8,194 bases of DNA from assembly GCA_026992705.1 (NCBI GenBank), contig JALWYT010000058.1:1-8194 (forward strand), read 5' to 3'. This document shows, one piece after another, positions 1-5,823 of this stretch. Source of the stretch: Thiotrichaceae bacterium. GTDB taxonomy: Bacteria; Pseudomonadota; Gammaproteobacteria; Thiotrichales; Thiotrichaceae. The translations under genes and the position numbers were made by a program. The notes under the pieces were generated by a model, which made no database searches, was not told the origin of the DNA, and was given only the letters and a program-made list of their open reading frames with translations. Numbering within the stretch: the first letter of the stretch is position 1; each line of letters opens with the position of its first letter.

Positions 1-649
1 GCTTTAACCATTCTGAAACCACTATATACATTGCGTTAGGATTCTTTTGTTTCAACTGGTCGGCCGCAGTAGATACATCTTGGAGCATTGTTTTATCGAG
101 ATAAGTTTTACACTCAATTGCAATTGCCGGTATATCCCATTTATGAACTTCTACCTCATCTGACCCGTTGCAAACCATTTCAGAGGTAATGCTACATCCA
201 ATTGAGAAGTCATGATCTTTTACTTCAATCAAAGCATTTGGTTTTTTAACCATACTTTCATAATTAGATGCCCGAAAAAAAATATCTTTAAATGAATGCG
301 ATTTTCCTATAAGGGCATGCTCTGAAATGCTTTTCACCAAGTCTCTGAATAAATAAAACATAAATTCTTCAAGAACAGAGGAATGGAGATTAGATCGCGA
401 ATCAAACTTCTCCGCGTAATGCTGTTGATCCAAAAATTCCTTGTATTCATTTAATAAATTAACTCTGCTGATAATAGTGCTATTATCATCTTGATGGAGG
501 ATCTTGGTTGGCCCAACCAACTCTTCATTTGCCTTTTTCCACTCATTATATTTTTCACGTATTTCAGCAAGGTATTGTCTAGAAACATCATCGCGATATT
601 TTGTCTTATGATTTTCTTTTTGTTCTAAATTGTTCCCATGCACAAACAC
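1..649 (-). CDS. Type II restriction endonuclease, PD-(D/E)XK, Bpu10I/DdeI-like (3' end missing)
   Basis: This reading frame stays open for 216 codons and leaves the window at its left edge. I chose the GTG at 647-649 as start because GGAG (658-661) lies 8 nt upstream. No ATG occurs in frame until residue 97. The start lies 25 nt inside the methyltransferase gene, which suggests translational coupling, with methylase made before nuclease. Residues 171-189 read WDIPAIAIECKTYLDKTML, in which E179-x-K181 fits the ExK half of a PD-(D/E)XK nuclease core. D147 in the strand before it is the likely metal-binding acidic residue. From memory, the IECKTYLDKTML block resembles the Bpu10I restriction endonuclease family (CCTNAGC/CTNAG cutters); this was not searched. 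Position next to a C5 methylase independently supports a restriction role. The N-terminal 100 residues are charged, helical and unassigned. A run of eight T (275-282 on the complement) lies in the coding strand. Confidence 0.75.
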   Translation of the reverse strand, partial: MFVHGNNLEQKENHKTKYRDDVSRQYLAEIREKYNEWKKANEELVGPTKILHQDDNSTIISRVNLLNEYKEFLDQQHYAEKFDSRSNLHSSVLEEFMFYLFRDLVKSISEHALIGKSHSFKDIFFRASNYESMVKKPNALIEVKDHDFSIGCSITSEMVCNGSDEVEVHKWDIPAIAIECKTYLDKTMLQDVSTAADQLKQKNPNAMYIVVSEWLK

Positions 650-1836
650 GATTCTGTCTCCTGTTGATATTGAGCTAGGATATTATTGGCCACCGCTTTA
701 GCTAAAAGAGGTGGGACCGCATTCCCAATTTGGTTGTATTGACATAGATATTTTTCGTCAAATCTTCCCTCTCTAGCTAGCAGCTTATGACTTACTACCG
801 TAGGCTTTCCTTTAAAAACATATGTGTCAGGAAAGGTCTGTATTCTAGCGCCCTCTCTGGCAGTAAAATTGCGATTCTTATATGGGTGAACAAAATTTGC
901 ATAGAAAGATGCTGGTATAGTATGGCAAGGTCGGTTAGGATGCATTCTTCTATTATTTTGGTCGTAAACTTTATCAGAGATCACCCCATTTGAATTTCTT
1001 TTATATGGCTTCAGATGCTCTGGAACATCAGAACCTGATTGCCCCCATGACATTGCCGCGAACCTCTCAACCATTCTTTTAGAGTGTTTCATTGCCAAGT
1101 GATTGTATAGTTTTTTGGCTCCATTCCTTAGCATTCGCTGGAATTCATTTTGTGGCTCCTTCGTATACTCCATGACTTCACTTCCTTCTCTTGCCTCGAT
1201 TTCTGGTAAATCAGATATTGCCTCCCATAATGTCGGAGTTTTTTCTAGGCCTACAGAAAATAAATCATCAACACTGACCGCGTGAGTAGGCTTAGGAAAA
1301 GGATTATTCAGCGCCACTTCCGATGCAATTACAAAAAGTCGTTTTCGAATTTGAGGCACCCCATAATCCACAGCCTCTAAAATCTTTGAATAAACAAAGT
1401 ACCCCAAACTCTCAAGTTCCTTCTTAATTATCTCTATCACCAACTCTTTAGAGGCAGTTCTAGCCTTTACAAGGTTTGGAACATTCTCCATTATCATAAT
1501 TTTTGGACTCAATACCTTACCAACCCTTATGAATTCTTCGAATAATGTATTTCTTGGGTCTTTAGGGTCACCATTATTTTTATTACATATTGAGAAGCCT
1601 TGACAAGGGGGACCGCCAAGAACGATATCAGGCTTGTTGTTTTGGAATTTTTCGAGAATCTCTTCGTCTGATAACTTTTCAATACTTGCTCTTATGACAG
1701 TAGCCTCTGGGTGATTATGTGAGAATGTCTCACACGCCCAAGCATCAATTTCAATTGCTCCTACTATCTCACAGCCTGCCATTTCAAACCCTAGGCTGAA
1801 TCCTCCAGCTCCGGCAAATGTATCAAGCACTTTCAT
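625..1836 (-). CDS. DNA (cytosine-5-)-methyltransferase of a type II restriction-modification system
   Basis: This protein of 403 residues transfers a methyl group from S-adenosylmethionine to C5 of cytosine in the recognition site and so protects host DNA from the neighbouring nuclease. All main C5-methylase motifs are present in canonical order. Motif I is DTFAGAGGFSLGF (5-17, AdoMet binding). Motif IV is GGPPCQGFS (74-82) with catalytic Cys78. Motif VI is ENVPN (117-121), and motif VIII is QIRKRLF (162-168). Motif IX is around REGARIQTFPDTY (327-339), and motif X is QIGNAVPP (369-376). The target-recognition region lies between about 170 and 326 and includes RPCHTIPAS (302-310). Length is normal for the family and nothing is broken. 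The ATG at 1834-1836 has AGGA (1847-1850) 10 nt upstream and overlaps the preceding small gene by 14 nt. The end overlaps the nuclease gene by 25 nt. Sequence specificity cannot be read from the protein alone; if the Bpu10I/DdeI assignment of the partner is right, a CTNAG-type site is expected. Confidence 0.96.
   Translation of the reverse strand: MKVLDTFAGAGGFSLGFEMAGCEIVGAIEIDAWACETFSHNHPEATVIRASIEKLSDEEILEKFQNNKPDIVLGGPPCQGFSICNKNNGDPKDPRNTLFEEFIRVGKVLSPKIMIMENVPNLVKARTASKELVIEIIKKELESLGYFVYSKILEAVDYGVPQIRKRLFVIASEVALNNPFPKPTHAVSVDDLFSVGLEKTPTLWEAISDLPEIEAREGSEVMEYTKEPQNEFQRMLRNGAKKLYNHLAMKHSKRMVERFAAMSWGQSGSDVPEHLKPYKRNSNGVISDKVYDQNNRRMHPNRPCHTIPASFYANFVHPYKNRNFTAREGARIQTFPDTYVFKGKPTVVSHKLLAREGRFDEKYLCQYNQIGNAVPPLLAKAVANNILAQYQQETESCLCMGTI
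654..661 (-). promoter_or_regulatory. Ribosome-binding site of the endonuclease gene
   Basis: On the minus strand GGAG at 658-661 precedes the GTG at 647-649 by 8 nt. It decides the start, because a second in-frame GTG (641-643) has no comparable site. It lies inside the end of the methyltransferase gene. Confidence 0.55.
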
Positions 1837-2020
1837 ATATTTGTTTTCCTAAAATAACTTTAGCCTCTTTGTCTGCAATATCTTTTAGCCAAGAAGATAA
1901 ATTTTTACCTTGGATCTCAGCGGCCTTTCTATACATATCGCTTTGACTTTTCGTCACACGAATTGGAGGTAAAACTAGACAAGCCTTTTCATTTTTTAAT
2001 GGTCTTCCTCTTTTACGCAT
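1823..2020 (-). CDS. Small ribbon-helix-helix-like protein, candidate regulator of the restriction-modification operon
   Basis: This protein of 65 residues is the first gene of the operon. A basic N-terminus, MRKRGRPLKNEK (1-12), contains the RGRP core seen in AT-hooks. It is followed by a short strand-like segment PPIRVTK (18-24), a helix-like SQSDMYRKAAEIQ (25-37), a GKN turn, and a second helix-like LSSWLKDIADKEA (41-53). This strand-helix-helix pattern and the spacing of hydrophobic residues fit ribbon-helix-helix DNA-binding proteins and the related MobC-type N-terminus. The ATG at 2018-2020 is preferred over an in-frame GTG at 2024-2026, because GAGGTG (2024-2029) is a ribosome-binding site for the ATG and itself contains that GTG. 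Its 3' end overlaps the methylase by 14 nt. By position it could act like the C proteins of other systems, although those have helix-turn-helix folds. That role is inference; the sequence shows only a probable small DNA-binding protein beside a palindrome. Confidence 0.72.
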   Translation of the reverse strand: MRKRGRPLKNEKACLVLPPIRVTKSQSDMYRKAAEIQGKNLSSWLKDIADKEAKVILGKQIYESA

Positions 2021-2023
2021 AGG

Positions 2024-2029
2024 CACCTC
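2024..2029 (-). promoter_or_regulatory. Ribosome-binding site fixing the start of the small regulator
   Basis: GAGGTG on the minus strand ends 3 nt before the ATG at 2018-2020 (5 nt if only GAGG is counted). It overlaps the alternative GTG start, which has no site of its own, so the 65-residue form is favoured over a 67-residue one. Confidence 0.5.
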
Positions 2030-2040
2030 AAAAGGCGAAT

Positions 2041-2060
2041 ATTAATGTATATACAATAAT
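2041..2060. promoter_or_regulatory. Imperfect 20-bp palindrome, candidate operator of the restriction-modification operon
   Basis: ATTAATGTATATACAATAAT has a perfect 10-bp core, TGTATATACA (2046-2055). Its outer arms ATTA/TAAT also pair across one mismatched position on each side. It lies 21 nt upstream of the start codon of the ribbon-helix-helix-like gene. It also contains TATACA/TATATA hexamers that could serve as a -10 box for leftward transcription, although I see no matching -35. Ribbon-helix-helix repressors typically bind short palindromes at their own promoters, so autoregulation is a reasonable inference. In such AT-rich DNA part of the symmetry may be chance. Confidence 0.4.
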
Positions 2061-2113
2061 TAGTAAAGCAGAGATTAGTTGCGCACTCTTTTGATTTGAA
2101 GAAGCTAACAGCA

Positions 2114-2142
2114 TGTTTTATAGGACTCCGTCCTACAAAACA
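2114..2142. repeat. Hairpin-forming palindrome (possible REP-like element or eroded attC)
   Basis: Arms TGTTTT (2114-2119) and AAAACA (2137-2142) pair perfectly. After one A/C mismatch, TAGGAC (2121-2126) pairs with GTCCTA (2130-2135), leaving a TCC loop. T-rich DNA precedes the stem and A-rich DNA follows it on both strands, so a rho-independent terminator is unlikely in either direction. On the minus strand the stem begins with GTAG, the tetranucleotide found at the foot of many REP elements. A near-match to an integron core, GTTAGCT (minus strand, 2103-2109), lies beside it. The structure is clear but its identity is not. Confidence 0.5.
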
Positions 2143-2176
2143 ATATTATCTAGAAATATGCCCAAATAATTACCTA

Positions 2177-2188
2177 ATCTAACTTAAC
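2177..2188 (-). other. Candidate attI core: crossover site of the integron
   Basis: Read on the minus strand, in the cassette direction, the sequence GTTAAGTTAGAT contains two overlapping matches to the integron core GTTRRRY: GTTAAGT (2182-2188) and GTTAGAT (2177-2183). IntI recombines cassettes between the G and first T of such a site. The site lies 150 bp upstream of intI, inside the expected range for attI. The restriction-modification operon lies on the far side in the correct orientation. I could not identify the partner L box with confidence, and a 7-bp degenerate motif can occur by chance. Confidence 0.35.
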
Positions 2189-2276
2189 AAGATTCACTTC
2201 TAAGTCTTTATTGTTAAAAGGCTTAATAGTTACTACCTTTCGTCTGATCAAACTGTTATGTGAGCTTATTGCCTAG

Positions 2277-2304
2277 TTAATATTATCCTAAATAAGTGTA
2301 TAAA
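2277..2304 (+). promoter_or_regulatory. Candidate intI promoter, overlapping Pc
   Basis: TTAATA (2277-2282) and TATAAA (2299-2304) are separated by 16 nt and lie about 35 bp upstream of the intI start codon. They overlap the opposing Pc candidate almost completely, so the two polymerases would interfere. I see no LexA box of the CTGT-N8-ACAG kind here. Confidence 0.3.
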
Positions 2305-2313
2305 TATAGTCAA
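2285..2313 (-). promoter_or_regulatory. Candidate cassette promoter (Pc)
   Basis: On the minus strand TTGACT (2308-2313) is followed after exactly 17 nt by TAGGAT (2285-2290). The -35 matches consensus at 5 of 6 positions and the -10 at 4 of 6. It points away from intI towards the restriction-modification operon and stands between intI and the candidate attI, as Pc promoters commonly do. It could drive the operon from outside its own regulatory region. Confidence 0.45.
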
Positions 2314-2338
2314 CTTTTGCCCATTTGGTTTTATTTTT

Positions 2339-3307
2339 ATGTACAAATCTCCTTTTTTAACAGAAATTTATGAGTTTATGTTGGCTCGTAATTATAGTAA
2401 ACGCACGATTAAGACTTATATTTCTTGGATTAAGGATTTTATTTATTTTAATAATAAACAACATCCTAAAACATTAGGTGCTAAAGATGTGGAACAATAC
2501 CTTACATATCTTGCTGTTCAGCGTAATGTTGCACCAAGTACACAGTCTGTTGCATTGAATGCATTAGTCTTTTTGTACGAGAAATTTTTAGAAAAGCCCT
2601 TAGGTGATGTTAGTGCATTTACTCGAACTAAAAAGCAAACTAAACTACCTGTTGTATTAACACAAGAAGAAGTTAAATGTTTGTTTAATTATATTCCCAC
2701 TTCTTATAAGTTACCTATTGGTATTTTGTATGGTTCTGGACTACGTAGAATGGAATTAGTGCGTTTGCGGGTTCAAGATATTGATTTAGATATGAAACAA
2801 ATTCGTGTATGGAATGGTAAAGGTTTTAAACACCGTCTTACGACATTAGCAGAGGAATTATTACCTGCTATTGAGCGCCAGATTATGCGTGTTAAAGTTT
2901 ACCTAGCTGAAGACTTGGAAAACCCAACTTATGCAGGTGTATGGATGCCGTATGCATTAGAACGTAAATTTCTGTCTGCAAATAAAACGTTAGGCTGGCA
3001 ATATTTATTTCCCGCTACACGGTTATCAGTGGATCCACACAGTAAGAAATTACGCCGTCATCATATTGATGAATCCATTATCAATAAGGTCATTAAGAAA
3101 GCAGGTCATAATGCAGGAATTAGCAAAACAATTAGTTGTCATACTTTACGGCATTCATTCGCAACTCACCTTTTGCAAAGTGGTGTGGATATTCGTACAG
3201 TTCAGCAGCAATTAGGGCATGCAGATGTAAAGACTACCGAAATTTATACTCATATTTTGAAACAAGGTGCAAGTGGCGTAAAGAGTCCACTTAGTCAGTT
3301 ATTTTGA
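2339..3307 (+). CDS. intI: Integron integrase (site-specific tyrosine recombinase)
   Basis: This protein of 322 residues catalyses insertion and excision of gene cassettes by recombining attI with attC. An N-terminal core-binding domain spans about 1-90, with a SAM-like segment around YSKRTIKTYISWIKDF (19-34). A C-terminal tyrosine-recombinase domain follows. The six expected active-site residues are present: R136 (GSGLRR), K161 (GKG), H268 and R271 (HTLRH), H294 (LGH) and nucleophile Y303 (IYTH). The IntI-specific insertion that separates integron integrases from XerC/XerD is clear at about 204-245, with PYALERK (204-210), LFPATR (223-228) and DPHSKKLRRHH (232-242). The spacing of catalytic residues matches IntI1 as I remember it. 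The gene is intact and looks active. The ATG at 2339 has no recognisable Shine-Dalgarno site, so translation may be weak. It converges with the RpfE-like gene downstream and diverges from the restriction-modification operon upstream. The lineage looks like a chromosomal integron, not class 1-3, although this was not tested. Confidence 0.95.
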   Translation: MYKSPFLTEIYEFMLARNYSKRTIKTYISWIKDFIYFNNKQHPKTLGAKDVEQYLTYLAVQRNVAPSTQSVALNALVFLYEKFLEKPLGDVSAFTRTKKQTKLPVVLTQEEVKCLFNYIPTSYKLPIGILYGSGLRRMELVRLRVQDIDLDMKQIRVWNGKGFKHRLTTLAEELLPAIERQIMRVKVYLAEDLENPTYAGVWMPYALERKFLSANKTLGWQYLFPATRLSVDPHSKKLRRHHIDESIINKVIKKAGHNAGISKTISCHTLRHSFATHLLQSGVDIRTVQQQLGHADVKTTEIYTHILKQGASGVKSPLSQLF

Positions 3308-3390
3308 TATAACTTAAGTTACCACTAGATTAAATAATATTACTAATTTCTCAATGCTATTATCTTGTTTTTCAAACAGCTAAGTTATAT
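3307..3390. repeat. 10-bp inverted repeat across the convergent intI / RpfE-like gene ends
   Basis: ATATAACTTA (3307-3316) is repeated in inverted orientation as TAAGTTATAT (3381-3390), 64 bp apart. After a 1-versus-3 nt bulge GTT (3318-3320) could pair with AAC (3375-3377). The left arm is also part of a perfect 12-bp palindrome, TAACTTAAGTTA (3310-3321). The right arm lies in the last codons of the RpfE-like gene. The layout TATAAC...GTTATA recalls the outer boxes of an attC site, but the position downstream of intI is wrong for one. No typical terminator with a T-tract is visible in this junction. Confidence 0.35.
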
Positions 3391-4379
3391 AAATTAATAT
3401 GCTTTTTTTTCCAAAATTTCCAAGAGCGTTCAGTCTTTATTATAAATTCATTACCTTCACAGTCATTGATAAATAGTTGAATTTTATGCCTCTTACAATA
3501 GTTAGCAATGAAATTGATGTAATGGCTTTCTAGTTCTTGCAAAGTATCTTGCCAAGTTTGATAATGATCTTGTACAGCAGGTTGATAGAGTTGATCTAAA
3601 ACAATAATTTGTTTTTTATGGCTAACTAATTGTTTAGGTAGTTTATCGAGTGTTTGCTGAGGAATATTAGCAGCAACGGCTGTGATTTTTGCTAGACTTT
3701 CATTACTATAAATCATTTCAACTGAATGTTGAACATTATGTTTTTTTCCTGCCCCCCAAAACCATAAGCTATTAATAGGAAGTCGTCCTGCAAGCTCTCG
3801 GTTTTGGTTGAGTGGATTGATATGCAAGAGCATTTGAATTTCATTTTGTAGTACATGCCAATTTAAATTGGATGATTTAGGGAGGTATTGAAAGATGCTT
3901 TTACCACAGACTTCTTGCAATGTTGAAGTTTGAATATGTTCTGTAAATTGATATTTTAAGTAACCATTGCCTGTTTCCGATACAATAAATTCCCAATTAT
4001 CTTGAGCAAAGTGTTGATTTAAGGCTTGAAATAGCATGTCTATATCAGTTTTTGATAAATCAGTAACGGGTTCAGGATTAAGTATGATCTCATCAATACC
4101 TGCTTGTAAGTTAACAGGATCAGCACACATAATAGGACCATCAGGGGCTTGTCCAAAGTCAAGCAGATAACGATAGTATGCAATGGGTAACTCAGTATTG
4201 TCTGGAAAATTAAGCTGTTTGAATAATGTACTGGCTAGGCATCGGGTTTGTGTTTTTTGTCGCTTACTAAATGCAAGTAATTGTGATAGCACGGTACTTT
4301 CAGGTTGAAAGCCAAAGTCTTTTTGCCACAGTGCAAGTGGTGATAATAATTTAGGGATAAGGATATATATGTGTTTCAT
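3372..4379 (-). CDS. RpfE-like protein (COG4255-type, often annotated as phosphoglycerate-mutase-like), function unproven
   Basis: This complete protein of 335 residues has no signal peptide or membrane segment and is presumably cytoplasmic. It resembles the RpfE family named from the Xanthomonas rpf locus and found in many beta- and gammaproteobacteria. The resemblance lies in CADPVNLQ (85-92), VCGKSIFQYLP (157-167) and a long block at 178-211 containing QNEIQMLLH, INPLN, NRELAGRLPIN and SLWFWGAG. The family is often labelled as a cofactor-independent phosphoglycerate mutase homologue. I see no standard metal-binding and phosphoserine core, so I would not assign that reaction. The ATG at 4377-4379 has no strong ribosome-binding site. 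It follows the second GTPase gene by 67 nt on the same strand, so it may be co-transcribed or have its own promoter. The 3' end converges on intI. A run of eight A in the coding strand (3403-3410 on the complement) lies within the terminal lysine-rich FWKKKH segment. Confidence 0.7.
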   Translation of the reverse strand: MKHIYILIPKLLSPLALWQKDFGFQPESTVLSQLLAFSKRQKTQTRCLASTLFKQLNFPDNTELPIAYYRYLLDFGQAPDGPIMCADPVNLQAGIDEIILNPEPVTDLSKTDIDMLFQALNQHFAQDNWEFIVSETGNGYLKYQFTEHIQTSTLQEVCGKSIFQYLPKSSNLNWHVLQNEIQMLLHINPLNQNRELAGRLPINSLWFWGAGKKHNVQHSVEMIYSNESLAKITAVAANIPQQTLDKLPKQLVSHKKQIIVLDQLYQPAVQDHYQTWQDTLQELESHYINFIANYCKRHKIQLFINDCEGNEFIIKTERSWKFWKKKHINLYNLAV

Positions 4380-4446
4380 AGAGTGTAACTTATGCGATTG
4401 TTATTTGATTATCCATTTTCACTTTTCATTCACTTATCAATAAAAC

Positions 4447-5823
4447 TTACTTTCTTAAATATCCCATAATTTCCTGCTTGGCCTCGGCTAATACAGAGTT
4501 GCGATCTAAATTATCTAAAATTTCTTGAACAACAAGCTTAGGACCTGCATCACCCCATGATTTGCCGTTAGAAAGCCATGCTTCAGCAACTTTGCCAACA
4601 ACTAGGGTACTGTACCATGAAATTGCCCCTTGAGTCGTTGCAGTAAGTGCAGTGGATACCCCCCCCGAACCAAGTTTTAATACGGATGAAACCAAGTGAG
4701 TTGCCCATGTTGTTCCCATTAACAGAATGAGTTGGGAGATAATGGTTTTGATGAGCTCACCTGCTTCAAAGCGTGACATGGGTAAGCCATATATTTTGGA
4801 TAAATGTAAAATCATTGTAACATCAATAGCTGCAGCAGCAAGCAAATCGACAACAGGAATGGGATTAAGAGCAACTGCTAAACCTTTACCTAAACAGTAA
4901 TAATGGATAGTTTTTTTACCGATTTCTTGACGAGTTGCAAGGATACGTTGCCCAACTTCAGCACTTAGATTGCCCGCAAATAAACTGGCATTAAGAGCAG
5001 ATAATGTTTGTCCCTCAGCTTCTAGAATATCCCATAGGCGAGATTTTACATTGATAACATCAACAGGGCGTTGTCGTACACTTTCTTGTTCATTGCCGTT
5101 TTCATCAACATAAATTACAGTCTGCTTTGTTGGTTGTGCCGCCGCGAATACGATATTTTCAGGGGCAATAATGCCTTTGGTACGTTCACGTAAAATTGTG
5201 CGAAGTTCTAAGATTTCTTGGTCACTGTACTGGTCTGCTTTATTAACAACAAGCAAAATCGGACGCTGCATTTTAGATACTGTTTTTAGAGCTTGTAGCT
5301 CAACATCAGTTAAATCACTATCGACTACAAATAGCAATAAATCCACACGGTTAGCGACTTCATGAGCCATACGTTCACGTTCTTCGCCATCAATTTCGTT
5401 GATGCCGGGGGTGTCAATCAAATAAATATTGCCGTCCGCATATTCATCCCATTGCGACATGCCGGTTTTTTTGGTTTCACCATGAAACAGGCTAACCCCA
5501 AAGCATTTTTTATCCAGCAAGGCATTTAATAATGAGGATTTACCCACGCTAACCCGCCCAAATACAGCAATATGAATATGCCCTTGTTCTAGCTTATCCA
5601 ACATAATTTGCAGTTGATTATAGTCATCTTTGAGGCTATTGCGAATACTATCAGGAACTCGGTTATCCTCTAACAATTGCTTCAGGCTATCTCTAGCTAA
5701 TTCCAAGTGTGTAAGCTGTGGTGTATCCGATTGTTGTTCCGCTGAACTATTTTTCCTTTGATTTAACTTCTCTTTCGAGAACCAATCGGGCAAATAGTTT
5801 TGCATTTGATTCCAGATTTTCAC
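4447..5823 (-). CDS. P-loop GTPase with C-terminal DUF697/YcjF-type domain
   Basis: This protein of 458 residues is a probable GTP-binding switch of the Era/TrmE-like class. The G1 P-loop is GRVSVGKSS (89-97), the probable G2 threonine lies in GETKKTG (115-121), G3 is DTPG (137-140) and G4 is NKAD (194-197). After the G5 region a hairpin-like segment, VIYVDENGNEQ (236-246), has a counterpart in the upstream GTPase. From about 300 a hydrophobic, glycine-rich region containing LNPIPVVDLLAAAAIDVTMI (319-338) fits DUF697, as in YcjF, and probably contacts the membrane. The first 75 residues are polar and helical. The GTG start at 5821-5823 is firmly placed by AAGGAG 7 nt upstream, although it lies 77 nt inside the preceding gene. 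A G8 run in the coding strand (4659-4666) falls in the DUF697 part. The biological role is not known to me; the tandem arrangement suggests it works with its neighbour. Confidence 0.88.
   Translation of the reverse strand: MKIWNQMQNYLPDWFSKEKLNQRKNSSAEQQSDTPQLTHLELARDSLKQLLEDNRVPDSIRNSLKDDYNQLQIMLDKLEQGHIHIAVFGRVSVGKSSLLNALLDKKCFGVSLFHGETKKTGMSQWDEYADGNIYLIDTPGINEIDGEERERMAHEVANRVDLLLFVVDSDLTDVELQALKTVSKMQRPILLVVNKADQYSDQEILELRTILRERTKGIIAPENIVFAAAQPTKQTVIYVDENGNEQESVRQRPVDVINVKSRLWDILEAEGQTLSALNASLFAGNLSAEVGQRILATRQEIGKKTIHYYCLGKGLAVALNPIPVVDLLAAAAIDVTMILHLSKIYGLPMSRFEAGELIKTIISQLILLMGTTWATHLVSSVLKLGSGGVSTALTATTQGAISWYSTLVVGKVAEAWLSNGKSWGDAGPKLVVQEILDNLDRNSVLAEAKQEIMGYLRK
4659..4666 (-). repeat. 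G8 homopolymer inside the second GTPase gene
   Basis: Eight C on the plus strand are read as eight G in the coding strand, encoding Gly-Gly around residues 387-388 (context LGSGGVST). Such a run stands out in this AT-rich coding DNA and is a potential slippage site. The frame is intact at the length shown. Confidence 0.6.

Larger units (their letters stand above)
2027..2338. other. Non-coding region between the restriction-modification operon and intI
   Basis: This 312-bp AT-rich stretch separates two divergently transcribed units and contains no credible gene. From left to right it holds the candidate operator (2041-2060), a hairpin (2114-2142), two overlapping GTTRRRY recombination-core matches (2177-2188) and two overlapping promoters (2277-2313). 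On the minus strand TAAC recurs at 2276-2279, 2255-2258, 2229-2232 and 2213-2216. These repeats lie between the integrase gene and the core sites, where integrons carry accessory integrase-binding sites. In integron terms the expected order intI - Pc - attI - first cassette is satisfied. The attI assignment rests on short motifs only. Confidence 0.6.

Noticed and set aside
787..1285. Short plus-strand open frames at 787-993 and 1103-1285
   Set aside because: They lie wholly inside the methyltransferase gene on the other strand, and their proteins show no domain pattern.
2024..2026. GTG as start of the small regulator (67 residues)
   Set aside because: The GTG is part of the GAGGTG ribosome-binding site that serves the ATG at 2018-2020.
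2114..2142. Hairpin as a rho-independent terminator
   Set aside because: No T-tract follows the stem on either strand; A-rich DNA follows it instead.
2339..3307. XerC/XerD or phage integrase identity for the recombinase
   Set aside because: The inserted segment at residues 204-245 (PYALERK...LFPATR...RRHH) is diagnostic of integron integrases.
3372..4379. Genuine phosphoglycerate mutase activity of the RpfE-like protein
   Set aside because: I see no recognisable catalytic serine and metal-ligand set; the label seems to come from family annotation only.
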